Shown here: piece by piece, positions 9,372 through 18,178 of the stretch
Layout of the letters: every line of letters starts with the position of its first letter
Numbering within the stretch: the first letter of the stretch is position 1
Source: Undibacterium hunanense
Lineage (GTDB): Bacteria; Pseudomonadota; Gammaproteobacteria; Burkholderiales; Burkholderiaceae_D
DNA length: 64,000 nt
NCBI RefSeq assembly: GCF_014284335.1
Contig: NZ_JACOGF010000008.1
Span: 124,001 to 188,000, forward strand
Direction: 5' to 3'
The notes under the pieces: model-generated
The model's input: only the letters and a program-made list of their open reading frames with translations
Told to the model about the DNA's origin: nothing
The model's database searches: none
Made by a program: the position numbers and the translations under genes

Positions 9372-10949
9372 TCATAGCACAGGGCTGAATTGATTTGCCT
9401 GGCTTGTTTGGTTGGACGCCAGCGCATGACCTTGATCCAGTGCCGCCGCCAGCAGGGTTTCCTGCGTCAAATCCTTATTGATGAAATTGCCGCGCAGTTT
9501 GCCTTCGCCTATCACCAGCACGCGGTCAGAAATACCCAGCACTTCAGCCAGTTCAGATGACACCATGATGATGGACATGCCCTGCTTCACCAGTTCAAAC
9601 ATCAGTTTGTAGATTTCATACTTGGCACCGACATCGACACCGCGCGTCGGTTCATCGAGTATCAAAATCTTTGGTTTGGTCAACAGCATCTTCGACAGCA
9701 CCGCTTTTTGCTGGTTACCACCAGACAGGCTGGTAATCGGTAAAAACGGGCTGGCGGTTTTCAGGGTCATGCTGGCGATTTCTGTGCGTATGGTCTTCAG
9801 TTCCGCTTCCTTGTCGATGCGGCTGAGCCTGGCAAATTCATGCAAAACGCTCAGACTCATGTTCTGACCCACATCCAGATCCGGCACGATGCCATGCTGC
9901 TTGCGGTCTTCCGGCACCATGGCCAGGCCAGCGCGTATGGACTTCAGTGGACTGCTGCTATCGAGCTTGCTGCCATTGAGCCAGACTTCGGCTTCATATT
10001 CCCCTGGGTAAGCACCAAACAGGGCCGACACCAGTTCGGTACGGCCTGCGCCGACCAGACCAGCGATACCCAAAATTTCACCCTGGCGCAAGGTGAATGA
10101 AATGTTATCGACACGCTTGCGTTGCGGGTTTTCTGTGTCATAACAGGTCACATTGCGTGCTTCAAACACCACTTCGCCTATGGCATGTTCTTGCTTGGGA
10201 TAGAGCTGATTCATTTCACGCCCCACCATCTGGGCGATGATGCGTTCTGCGCTCATAGCGGCCATCGGTGTTGTGGCAATATGCTGTCCATCACGTATGA
10301 CGACGATGGTGTCGCAGATGGCTTCGACTTCATCGAGCTTGTGTGAGATATAAATACAGGTCACGCCCTTGGCCTTCAAGGCGCGGATAATATTGAGCAA
10401 AACCGTGATTTCTGATGCAGTCAGCGACGATGAAGGTTCATCCAGTATCAGCAGCTTGGCTTGCTTGTTGAGTGCTTTGGCAATTTCTATCAATTGTTGG
10501 TGGCCGCCGCCATAATTCTTGACCGGCAGTACCACATTGACTTCGGGTATATTCAGTTCACGCAGCAATTCTTCGGCGCGCTTGTTCATGGCAGCATAAT
10601 CCATGCGGCCACCTGGCAAGGTGATTTCATTCCCCAGGAACATGTTTTCAGCAACAGACAATTCGGGGACCAGCATCAGTTCCTGATGGATGATGATGAT
10701 GCCTGCCGATTCGGTATCACGAATGGATTGCGCCTTCAGTTGCTGACCTTCCCACAGAATTTCACCATCCCAGGTACCATGCGGGTAGACGCCGGACAAG
10801 ACCTTCATCAGGGTGGATTTGCCGGCACCGTTTTCACCGCACAGACCTATGCATTCACCAGCCCTGACCTTGATGTCAATACCGTTTAAGGCACGCACAC
10901 CGCCAAATTCTTTGACGATGTCTTTCATTTCGAGCAAATATTCAGACAT
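9372..10949 (-). CDS. xylG: D-xylose ABC transporter ATPase XylG
   Basis: 525 aa with two fused ABC domains, as in the CUT2 sugar importers. The first has Walker [10 protein letters not shown] (38-46), a [14 protein letters not shown] signature and [11 protein letters not shown] as Walker B. The second has the degenerate P-loop [11 protein letters not shown], signature [13 protein letters not shown] and Walker [13 protein letters not shown]. It drives xylose import through XylH. A 125-bp spacer with strong palindromes separates it from xylF, which usually lets the binding protein be made in excess. Confidence 0.93.
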   Translation of the reverse strand: MSEYLLEMKDIVKEFGGVRALNGIDIKVRAGECIGLCGENGAGKSTLMKVLSGVYPHGTWDGEILWEGQQLKAQSIRDTESAGIIIIHQELMLVPELSVAENMFLGNEITLPGGRMDYAAMNKRAEELLRELNIPEVNVVLPVKNYGGGHQQLIEIAKALNKQAKLLILDEPSSSLTASEITVLLNIIRALKAKGVTCIYISHKLDEVEAICDTIVVIRDGQHIATTPMAAMSAERIIAQMVGREMNQLYPKQEHAIGEVVFEARNVTCYDTENPQRKRVDNISFTLRQGEILGIAGLVGAGRTELVSALFGAYPGEYEAEVWLNGSKLDSSSPLKSIRAGLAMVPEDRKQHGIVPDLDVGQNMSLSVLHEFARLSRIDKEAELKTIRTEIASMTLKTASPFLPITSLSGGNQQKAVLSKMLLTKPKILILDEPTRGVDVGAKYEIYKLMFELVKQGMSIIMVSSELAEVLGISDRVLVIGEGKLRGNFINKDLTQETLLAAALDQGHALASNQTSQANQFSPVL

Positions 10950-11016
10950 GCTAATTTTCCCGGGGCATCCTGGAGCAAACTATAAATCAGCCCTGCACAC
11001 GAGCAAGGCAGGCGAA

Positions 11017-11044
11017 GCTGGTACTGGCAACCAGCAATTGCTGG
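11017..11044. other. palindromic hairpins in the xylF-xylG spacer
   Basis: GCTGGT (11017-11022) pairs with ACCAGC (11030-11035), and the overlapping CCAGCAATTGCTGG (11031-11044) is a perfect palindrome. Alternative stem-loops after a binding-protein gene commonly stabilise its mRNA or attenuate the downstream ABC genes. There is no T-run, so this is not a simple terminator. Confidence 0.5.
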
Positions 11045-11074
11045 CTACCATTACCATGACGACTAAAATCAATT

Positions 11075-12088
11075 TCAGTTAGCGGACAGTTGTGCCTTTG
11101 TGTAGAAACCCTCTTCCACCAGCAGGTTCACATTTGCCTTGGTCAGCGGAACAGGTTTCAGCAGCAGCGTATTGACTTTTTTGAGGCCATTCTCGTACTG
11201 GGAATTGTAGGCAGGCTTTTCATTGCGTACCAGTTGCACGGCCAGTTTGGCGGCTTCAGAAGCGATCAGCTTCAGGGGTTTGTACACGGTCATGGCCTGG
11301 GTACCGGCCATCACACGTTTGACGGCTGCCAGGTCAGCATCCTGTCCGGACACTGGTACCTTGCCACTGAGTTTTTGTGAGGCCAGGGCCTGTATCGCGC
11401 CACCGGCAGTACCGTCGTTGGAGGCAACGATGGCATCAATCTTGTTGTTATTCGCAGTCAGGGCGTTTTCGACGATGGACATGGCTTCAGAAGCACTCCA
11501 GTCTTTCACCCACTGTTTGCCGACCACTTTGATATCGCCTTTGTCGATCAGCGGCTGCAAGACTTTCATCTGACCTTCACGCAAGATCTTGGCGTTGTTG
11601 TCGGTTGGTGCACCGCCCAGCAAATAGTAATTGCCTTTCGGTTTCAGTTGCACCAGGCCTTCGGCCTGCATTTCACCGACTTTGGCATTATCAAAAGAGA
11701 TATAGGCGTCGATATCAGCATTCAGGATCAGGCGGTCATAGGATACGACCTTGATATTGGCTTTCTTGGCTTCGCGGATGGCATTATTCAATACCGTGGC
11801 GTTGTAAGGTACGATGACCAGTACATCGACGCCACGCGAGATCAGGTTTTCTATCTGCGAAATCTGGCGCTGCTCGCTGGCGTCGGCAGATTGCACAAAC
11901 ACCTTGGCACCGAGTTTTTCTGCTTCTGCGCTAAAGAAATCCCTGTCCCTGACCCAGCGCTCTACCCGCAGATCATCGATGGAAAAGCCGATTTTCGGGT
12001 TCTTTGCATCGGCATAAGCACTGCCAGCCATGCTGCTGCTCAGGGCCAGCATCACACTGAGGATAGCGGCTTTTACTTTTGTATTCAT
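11075..12088 (-). CDS. xylF: D-xylose periplasmic binding protein XylF
   Basis: 337 aa with a Sec signal peptide cleaved near AYA-DA (residue 26). It is a Peripla_BP_4 sugar-binding protein: the mature start KIGFSIDDLRVERWVRDRDF is the XylF signature, and SGQDADLAAVKRVMAGTQ is the sugar-binding hinge region. It captures D-xylose for XylGH. A clear AGGAGA ribosome site precedes the ATG. The 136-bp AT-rich gap to xylD should hold its promoter; no copy of the 37-bp motif is seen there, so xylFGH may also be read through from xylXBCD. Confidence 0.93.
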   Translation of the reverse strand: MNTKVKAAILSVMLALSSSMAGSAYADAKNPKIGFSIDDLRVERWVRDRDFFSAEAEKLGAKVFVQSADASEQRQISQIENLISRGVDVLVIVPYNATVLNNAIREAKKANIKVVSYDRLILNADIDAYISFDNAKVGEMQAEGLVQLKPKGNYYLLGGAPTDNNAKILREGQMKVLQPLIDKGDIKVVGKQWVKDWSASEAMSIVENALTANNNKIDAIVASNDGTAGGAIQALASQKLSGKVPVSGQDADLAAVKRVMAGTQAMTVYKPLKLIASEAAKLAVQLVRNEKPAYNSQYENGLKKVNTLLLKPVPLTKANVNLLVEEGFYTKAQLSAN

Positions 12089-12224
12089 TGTTTTGTCTCC
12101 TGTTGGATTAAAGCATGGGTATTCGCATTGCTCATCCCATTTATTATTGCTTTAAGTTTTTATGTATATTCAGTATTGTTGCTTCCGGTTGTTAACTGCT
12201 ATTTTTATAAATCTAATGTATAAA

Positions 12225-14009
12225 TTAATGATTATGGCGGGGTAACGTGTTACCTATACCGATGTATGGCACAGCCAGTTCCATGCAGGCACCGGTTTCC
12301 AGCTGCCCTACGGTAGAACGATAAATCTCTTGCCATGGCGTCTGACTGGCCGGATAGGCCGGTATGCCTTCGGCCTTGCGGCTTTCCAGTGCTTCTGGCG
12401 TGATCAGCATGTCACAGCGACCGGTGTTCAGGTTGATGCGTATGGTGTCACCGGTACGGATATAGGCCAGGCCACCACCAACCGCGCTTTCAGGCGAGGC
12501 GTTCAGTATGGATGGGCTATCCGATGTGCCAGATTGCCGGCCATCGCCCAGCGTAGGCAGGTTCAGTATGCCGCGCTTCAACAGCGCATCTGGCGGTTGC
12601 ATGTTCACGACTTCAGCCGAACCGGGCCAGCCCACGGGGCCGGCACCACGTATCACCAAGATGCTGTCTTCATCAATATTCAGCGATGGGTCATTGATGC
12701 GGGCATGGTAATCGCCAGAACCATCAAAGACCACGGCCCTGCATTCAAAGATGTTTTCCTGCCCGGCCTTGCTCAGATAACGTTCGCGGAATGCGGGTGA
12801 GATCACGCTGGTTTTCATGATGGCAAAGTCAAACAGATTACCCTTCAGCACCATGAAACCAGCCTGCTGTTTCAGCGGTGCCGCATACGGGTAGATGACT
12901 TCGCGGTCATTCGTTTGCCTGCCATCCAGGTTGTCTTGCATAGTCTTGCCGGTGACGGTGAGACGGTCGGCACGCAGTTTGCCGGCTTGCAGCAATTCCC
13001 ACATGATGGCGGGCACGCCACCGGCACGGTGGAAACGCTCGCCCAGAAACTTGCCGGCTGGCTGCATGTTCAATATCAGCGGGATGTCATGACCATGTGC
13101 CATCCAGTCATCCGAATGCAGCTCTACATGGGCATGTCTGGCCATGGCCATGATATGTGGCTGTGCATTGGTGGAACCACCTATCGCGGCATTAACCACG
13201 ATGGCGTCCAGAAAGGCATCACGCGTCAGAATACTGGATGGGCGAATGTCCTGATACGCCATTTCAACAATACGACGGCCTGTTTCATACGCAATCTGAC
13301 CACGCTCGCGGTAAGGCGCGGGGATGGCTGAACAGCCAGTCAATGACATGCCCAGGGCTTCAGCCAGGGCGTTCATGGTGGATGCGGTACCCATGGTATT
13401 GCAATGGCCTGCCGATGGCGCGGATGCCGCCGCTATCTGCAAGAATTTTTCTTCATCGATATCACCTGCGGCCAGTTGTCGGCGGCCTTTCCAGATGGCG
13501 GCACCGGAACCGACCAGTTCACCATCCATCCAGCCGTCCAGCATGGGTCCACCAGACAGGACGATGGCCGGGATATCCACCGTCGATGCCGCCATGATCT
13601 GGGCTGGCGTAGTCTTGTCACAGCCTGTGGTCAGCACAACGGCGTCGATAGGATAGGCATGCAGGATTTCAATCAGCCCCATATACGCCAGGTTACGGTC
13701 TATTGCTGCGGTTGGCCGGCGGCAGTTTTCAAAAATCGGATGCAGCGGAAATTCCATCGCAATACCACCGGCATCCCGGATGCCATCGCGTACCCGCTTG
13801 GCCAGTTCCAGATGGATGCGGTTGCAGGGGCTAATGTCGCTGCCGCTCTGGGCTATGCCGATGATGGGGCGGCCAGAACGCAGTTCGTCAGGGGTGATGC
13901 CATAGTTCATGAAGCGCTCCAGGTACAGCGCCGTCATGTCGATATGATCGGGATTATCAAACCAGTCTTGCGAGCGAAAACGACGTGCCTTGCTGTTGTC
14001 AAACATCAT
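12225..14009 (-). CDS. xylD: D-xylonate dehydratase XylD
   Basis: 594 aa, IlvD/Edd family, very close to the Caulobacter XylD pattern (RFRSQDWFDNPDHIDMTALY at the start, LPRHNH at the end). The Fe-S cluster cysteines expected for the family are Cys62 (DISPCNRIH), Cys130 (TTGCDKTTP) and Cys203 (GHCNTMGTAS). It dehydrates D-xylonate to 2-keto-3-deoxy-D-xylonate, the third step of the Weimberg and Dahms routes. The ATG overlaps the xylC stop (ATGA), so translation is coupled. It is the last gene of xylXBCD. Confidence 0.94.
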   Translation of the reverse strand: MMFDNSKARRFRSQDWFDNPDHIDMTALYLERFMNYGITPDELRSGRPIIGIAQSGSDISPCNRIHLELAKRVRDGIRDAGGIAMEFPLHPIFENCRRPTAAIDRNLAYMGLIEILHAYPIDAVVLTTGCDKTTPAQIMAASTVDIPAIVLSGGPMLDGWMDGELVGSGAAIWKGRRQLAAGDIDEEKFLQIAAASAPSAGHCNTMGTASTMNALAEALGMSLTGCSAIPAPYRERGQIAYETGRRIVEMAYQDIRPSSILTRDAFLDAIVVNAAIGGSTNAQPHIMAMARHAHVELHSDDWMAHGHDIPLILNMQPAGKFLGERFHRAGGVPAIMWELLQAGKLRADRLTVTGKTMQDNLDGRQTNDREVIYPYAAPLKQQAGFMVLKGNLFDFAIMKTSVISPAFRERYLSKAGQENIFECRAVVFDGSGDYHARINDPSLNIDEDSILVIRGAGPVGWPGSAEVVNMQPPDALLKRGILNLPTLGDGRQSGTSDSPSILNASPESAVGGGLAYIRTGDTIRINLNTGRCDMLITPEALESRKAEGIPAYPASQTPWQEIYRSTVGQLETGACMELAVPYIGIGNTLPRHNH

Positions 14010-14893
14010 GATGCATGCTCACTGAACTGATATTGCGGCAGACCGGGCACGTCCACACGGAAAGAAAACAGGCCACCCGCCAGTGGCTGCTGTTCACGTC
14101 TTTCTGCCGACATGCCTTTCCAGGCGGTAGTTACAAAGACGGTACGCAAATCATCGCCGCCAAAGCATACCTTGGTAATGTTTGAACACGGGAAGCTGAT
14201 GACCTGGACGATCTCACCTGCAGGCGAGTAACGTTCCACCCGGTTACCGGCAAAAATTGCTACCCACAGATAGCCTTCTGCATCGACCACGGTGCCATCC
14301 GGGTGGCCACCGTTGGTGATGTCGGCAAACACACGCTTGCCGGACAGATTGCCATCAGGTGTCACATCAAAGGCATAAATTTTCTTGCGCAGGGTGTCGG
14401 TGTGGTAAAACACTTTACCGTCGGGGCTCATGCAGGGGCCATTGGTGATGATGTAATCATGGTCCTTCGCCTGCAAATCAGTGAGTGTGTTCAGTCTATA
14501 CAAGGAACCGCTCGGTGCTTTTTCCCCATCGTCCATGGAACCAAACCACAGGCAACCCTGACTATCGATATAGCCGTCATTAAGGCGGTTGCCGGGTTGA
14601 GCGGTTTCCACTTCCAGCATGGTTGTGAAACTGCCAGTGCTGCTGGAAAAGCGCACCAGCTTGCCCGGCAAGCCGCAGATGAAATTACCATTCTCACCTT
14701 GGATAGGCAGGATGAAGCCGATCTGGTCGGGCGCATCCCAGCTCTGGCGGGCCGCACCATCCTCTGCACAGCGATGGATTTTACGGCTTTTGATGTCCAC
14801 AAAATAGAGCGCTTTTTCGCCCGCGTGCCACACCGGGCCTTCGCCCAGATGCGTAGCCACTTCCCAAATGCAGTGAGACTGATCCAATATCAT
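14006..14893 (-). CDS. xylC: D-xylono-lactonase XylC
   Basis: 295 aa, SMP-30/gluconolactonase six-bladed propeller. Metal-site residues are visible in LGEGPVW (Glu), NDGYIDSQGCLWFGSMDDGE, ITNGPCMSPDGKVFYHTDT (Asn) and GHPDGTVVDAEGYLWVA (Asp). It opens xylono-lactone to D-xylonate. The chosen ATG (14893) overlaps the xylB stop as ATGA, like every other junction in this operon; an ATG 12 bp upstream is possible. Confidence 0.92.
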   Translation of the reverse strand: MILDQSHCIWEVATHLGEGPVWHAGEKALYFVDIKSRKIHRCAEDGAARQSWDAPDQIGFILPIQGENGNFICGLPGKLVRFSSSTGSFTTMLEVETAQPGNRLNDGYIDSQGCLWFGSMDDGEKAPSGSLYRLNTLTDLQAKDHDYIITNGPCMSPDGKVFYHTDTLRKKIYAFDVTPDGNLSGKRVFADITNGGHPDGTVVDAEGYLWVAIFAGNRVERYSPAGEIVQVISFPCSNITKVCFGGDDLRTVFVTTAWKGMSAERREQQPLAGGLFSFRVDVPGLPQYQFSEHAS

Positions 14894-15750
14894 GCGCCGT
14901 ACCATCCTGCGTCCACAAAATAATCACGTCCTGAACAACGCGCGGCGTTGTCAGAGGCCAAAAACAAAGTCAGGGCAGCGACATCTTCAGTTTCCACCCT
15001 TTCGTGCAGGCACTGGGCGGCCAGTATCTGCGCTTCTTCTTCCGGCGTGTGCCACAACGCCATCTGGCGCGGGGTACGTACAGAACCGGGGATGATGCAG
15101 TTGACACGTATGCCATCTGGCCCCAAATCACGCGCCAGACCACGGGTCAGGCCTTCTATCGCTGCCTTGGCTGTCATATACAGGCTGAGATTGCCAAGGG
15201 CAAGATGCCAGGAGATGGAGCCAAAGTTAAGGATAACACCTCCACCCAGGGCTTTCATACCCGGAGCCACAGCCTGGGCACAAAAAAACTGGTGGCGCAA
15301 ATTCACGGCAAAGCTGTCGTCCCAATAGGCTGGCGTCACATTCTGCACCTGATGGCGGTCATCATTGGCAGCATTGTTGATCAAAATCTCTACGGCACCA
15401 TATTCGCGCTCTATGTCAGCAAACACTTTGGCGACGGCATCCAGGTCTGTCAGGTCGCAATGCATGAATCTGGGTGGCTTGGCTGACTGCACCAGGCTTT
15501 TTTCCAGTGCCTGTGACGCTTCGTCGGCGATATCCAGAAAAAACACCTGGGCACCCTGTTTGCAGAAGGCATCCACGATGGCGGCACCGATACCGGTACC
15601 ACCACCTGTTACGACTACTCTTTTCCCGGCTAAATTCGGGTAACTCGCATAAATCATCGCTTTTCTTTCATTGTGCGATTTGGGATGGTGGCTGCCCACC
15701 GGAATCTGTTGTCTGTCTGCGCTATGGCTCACCGTATTGCTATCACTCAT
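14890..15750 (-). CDS. xylB: NAD-dependent D-xylose dehydrogenase XylB (SDR)
   Basis: 286 aa short-chain dehydrogenase of the Weimberg type. Cofactor motif VVTGGGTGIGAAI, the acidic residue FLDIADE suggesting NAD preference, NNAANDD, and the catalytic Ser and Tyr-x3-Lys in NFGSISWHL and LYMTAKAA. It oxidises D-xylose to xylono-lactone. Start uncertain: ATG 15750 overlaps the xylX stop (ATGA), but the family's conserved sequence begins at Met32 (ATG 15657, MIYASYPNLAGKRVVVTGG), and the first 31 residues are not conserved. It is not the xylulokinase that bears the same symbol in enterics. Confidence 0.92.
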   Translation of the reverse strand: MSDSNTVSHSADRQQIPVGSHHPKSHNERKAMIYASYPNLAGKRVVVTGGGTGIGAAIVDAFCKQGAQVFFLDIADEASQALEKSLVQSAKPPRFMHCDLTDLDAVAKVFADIEREYGAVEILINNAANDDRHQVQNVTPAYWDDSFAVNLRHQFFCAQAVAPGMKALGGGVILNFGSISWHLALGNLSLYMTAKAAIEGLTRGLARDLGPDGIRVNCIIPGSVRTPRQMALWHTPEEEAQILAAQCLHERVETEDVAALTLFLASDNAARCSGRDYFVDAGWYGA

Positions 15751-16964
15751 ACCGCACCTGAAGTGTCACCATGCGTCAGGCCATGGGCAATACCGCGCAC
15801 GGCCAGGCTGCGATACAGGGCGCGCACCCCAAAGTTCCAGGGTGCAATCGCATCACTATACTGTACATGGTTCACCAAAGCACCTAAAGACGGGCTGGCA
15901 ATGCTGACCCTGTCGCCGGTATGGTGGGTAAATCCGCTGCCGGCAGCGTCTCTGTCCTTGATCGGCGAAAACATGGTGCCCAGAAACAGCATGAAACCGT
16001 CCGGATACTGATGGGTGTTGCCACAGACCTGGCTAACCAGATCCAGCGGGTCGCGGCTGATTTCGCGCATCATGCTGATGCCGTCCAGCCTGAAATCATC
16101 GTCCTGCCCTTCTATCAGCAGACGCACTTCGGCGTGGCGTATGGTATCGATCGTGAAGTGGCTGTCAAACAGGCGGATAAACGGACCAATAGCGCAAGAG
16201 CCGTTATTGTCCTTGGCCTTGCCCAGCAACAAGGCGCTGCGCCCTTCGATATCACGCAGGTTGACATCATTACCCAGCGTCGCACCAAGCACTTGTGCAC
16301 GGCTGTTGACGGCCAGGACGATTTCCGGTTCAGGGTTATTCCATTTGGAATCGGGATGGATGCCAACATCGGCAGCAAAACCAACGGCTGACATGGGCTG
16401 CGATTTTGAAAATACTTCGGCGTCGGGACCAATGCCGACTTCCATATATTGTGACCAGGCACCACGGCTGATCAGATCCTGCTTGAGTTTTTCTGCCACG
16501 TCAGAACCAGGTCGTATACGCGACAGATCGGTGCCTATGCTGGCCTGCATGGCTGCACGCAAGCGGTCTGCTGCTGCCGCATCGCCAGCGGCCTGTTCTT
16601 CGATGACTCTTTCCAGTAGACTGACGGCAAAGGTCACGCCACAGGCCTTGATGGCTTGCAGGTCACAGGGGGCCAGCAAACAGGGTGTGGTGGAATCTGC
16701 CTGACGGTGCAGGGATTGATCAATCAGGGTCTGCACGTCGCCCAGCGATTCGCCTTTGACGGACAGGACAAAGTCCAGCAACGGATCCTTTTCCAGCAGA
16801 TCGGCAACGGTCTGTACCTGGGCGGTAATATCGACTACTTCGCCCTGGCGCACGACAACCACGCAAGGCCCGTTGATCTTGCCGGCACGCCATACGCGGC
16901 CCAGCAGCACAGCTTGTTTATAATCATGCGGCAAATAGGATATGCCGGACGTGTTGTTCATCAT
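15747..16964 (-). CDS. xylX: 2-keto-3-deoxy-D-xylonate dehydratase XylX
   Basis: 405 aa, fumarylacetoacetate-hydrolase superfamily, matching Caulobacter XylX throughout (GVTFAVSLLERVIEE, WNNPEPEIVLAVNSRAQ, GNDVNLRDIEGRSALLLGKA, DGFMLFLGTMF). The metal-binding acidic residues are in the EPE segment. It converts 2-keto-3-deoxyxylonate to alpha-ketoglutarate semialdehyde, so the operon runs the Weimberg rather than the aldolase-based Dahms route. A GGGAGA ribosome site precedes two consecutive ATGs. First gene of xylXBCD; the candidate operator is about 175 bp upstream. The following enzyme, alpha-ketoglutarate semialdehyde dehydrogenase, is not in the window. Confidence 0.93.
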   Translation of the reverse strand: MMNNTSGISYLPHDYKQAVLLGRVWRAGKINGPCVVVVRQGEVVDITAQVQTVADLLEKDPLLDFVLSVKGESLGDVQTLIDQSLHRQADSTTPCLLAPCDLQAIKACGVTFAVSLLERVIEEQAAGDAAAADRLRAAMQASIGTDLSRIRPGSDVAEKLKQDLISRGAWSQYMEVGIGPDAEVFSKSQPMSAVGFAADVGIHPDSKWNNPEPEIVLAVNSRAQVLGATLGNDVNLRDIEGRSALLLGKAKDNNGSCAIGPFIRLFDSHFTIDTIRHAEVRLLIEGQDDDFRLDGISMMREISRDPLDLVSQVCGNTHQYPDGFMLFLGTMFSPIKDRDAAGSGFTHHTGDRVSIASPSLGALVNHVQYSDAIAPWNFGVRALYRSLAVRGIAHGLTHGDTSGAV

Positions 16965-17136
16965 AGTCTCCCGTATAGCGATTTTTTTGGATCACCTTGC
17001 TCTTCGCTTTAGAGTTTCCTGCGGATTGCTCCTGGCAGGAAGGCCGACTGCTTTTCTACCTGTATGAAGCAGTCAGCCGGTGTCCCTGATCTTTATTGAT
17101 AGGCTGATAGGTATACTCGCTGGTATCGGGATCATT

Positions 17137-17173
17137 CACAATTATGAAACTCACCAATGTGAATCATGATTAC
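17137..17173 (-). promoter_or_regulatory. 37-bp bipartite motif upstream of xylX, candidate XylR operator
   Basis: Second copy of the motif at 7986-8022: blocks 17137-17158 and 17163-17173 are identical to the first copy; only the 4 central bases (GTGA here, CATC there) differ. It faces xylX. On the minus strand the block ends in TTTCATAATTGTG, with a possible -10 (TATACC) about 20 bp further, a spacing consistent with activator-dependent transcription. Confidence 0.6.
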
Positions 17174-17304
17174 GTGCAAGAAAGCCCATGCGCAGGTCAG
17201 GGGGAAGTCACGTAGCTTATGGTGGGAATACGAGGAAAAACGCGTGCCGAATTCTGCGGCTTAACCGTTTTATGGAAAACGCAGTTTTTGTCACAGATGC
17301 CTGA

Positions 17305-17976
17305 TCAGGCGTAAGGTGTACCTGCAAGTGCAGCCTGTATGCCTGTGCTGCCCTTATCTACCAGCGCCAGAAAGATGGCTTTCGCTTCGTCTGCGTCCTG
17401 CTTTTGACGGAAGCACAGGTGCGCCTGGATCAATGCCACTGTCCAGGTTGCCAGCAGCAGACCGGCTGCCAGTTCAGCATCCGGGTCGCCTGGTTCCCGC
17501 TTGACGGATCCGGCCAGGGCCACCGCAATGACTTGCGCGATCTCGTCCCTGATTGCCCTGGCGCGTGCCTTAAGGGTTTCACTGCCTTCTATCGTCTCTA
17601 TAAAGCCCTGGCTAGCGGCAGAGATAAAACCGGGCGCTCCGGCAGCAAACCGCACATAAGGACTCTCTTCCGCAACCAGCCTGTGCGCCAGCAGGCGCAA
17701 GGTCTCTATTGCAGATATCCCGGGATCACGCTGTCGCAAGGCCTCGAGCAGCACTTCACGCCCTTCTTCTTCACGATCAAAGAACATGTCTTCTTTACGC
17801 GGAAAGTGATTGAACACCGTCATCCGCCCGACATCGGCTGCTGCTGCTATGTCATCCACTGTCACATGATCAAAGCCCCGCTCCTGAAAGAGCTGGGTAG
17901 CGGCATTGGAGATGCCCTGACGCATGGCCAGACGCTTGCGGGACCGGAGATCAGATGGGATTGACATGCGGCGCAT
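17305..17976 (-). CDS. TetR/AcrR-family repressor
   Basis: 223 aa. The N-terminal TetR HTH is clear (AATQLFQERGFDHVTVDDIA, then ADVGRMTVFNHFPRKEDMFF). The C-terminal ligand domain is unassigned. It is divergent from the TetA-like exporter, with an inverted repeat in the 200-bp gap between them, so it most likely represses that exporter and itself. Two in-frame ATGs 12 bp apart are equally plausible starts. It transcribes toward the xyl operon but seems unrelated to it. Confidence 0.88.
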   Translation of the reverse strand: MRRMSIPSDLRSRKRLAMRQGISNAATQLFQERGFDHVTVDDIAAAADVGRMTVFNHFPRKEDMFFDREEEGREVLLEALRQRDPGISAIETLRLLAHRLVAEESPYVRFAAGAPGFISAASQGFIETIEGSETLKARARAIRDEIAQVIAVALAGSVKREPGDPDAELAAGLLLATWTVALIQAHLCFRQKQDADEAKAIFLALVDKGSTGIQAALAGTPYA

Positions 17977-17989
17977 GATAGCATATTTT

Positions 17990-18025
17990 ATATGTACTCA
18001 GTATATTTATAGATTAAGTACATAT
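17990..18025. promoter_or_regulatory. inverted repeat, candidate TetR-family operator
   Basis: ATATGTACT (17990-17998) and AGTACATAT (18017-18025) form a perfect 9-bp inverted repeat with an 18-bp AT-rich spacer between the divergent TetR and MFS genes. The position just upstream of the repressor start fits autoregulation and control of the exporter. Confidence 0.5.
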
Positions 18026-18178
18026 TTATGAAAACCAATTTTGTTATTGAAATAACCAGCCCATCAGCCAGACAATCCGGACTGCCGTTCACCACTCATC
18101 CGGCGTGGGTAGATGTATGCATCCCCATACAGGATCGCCTGTGGGCACCTGATGTGTGCTGCATCCTTGGGAGCGGCT

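Noticed and set aside
13404..14030. Long plus-strand frames opposite xylD, xylC and xylX
   Set aside because: All are antisense to strongly recognised enzymes and have shadow-like composition.
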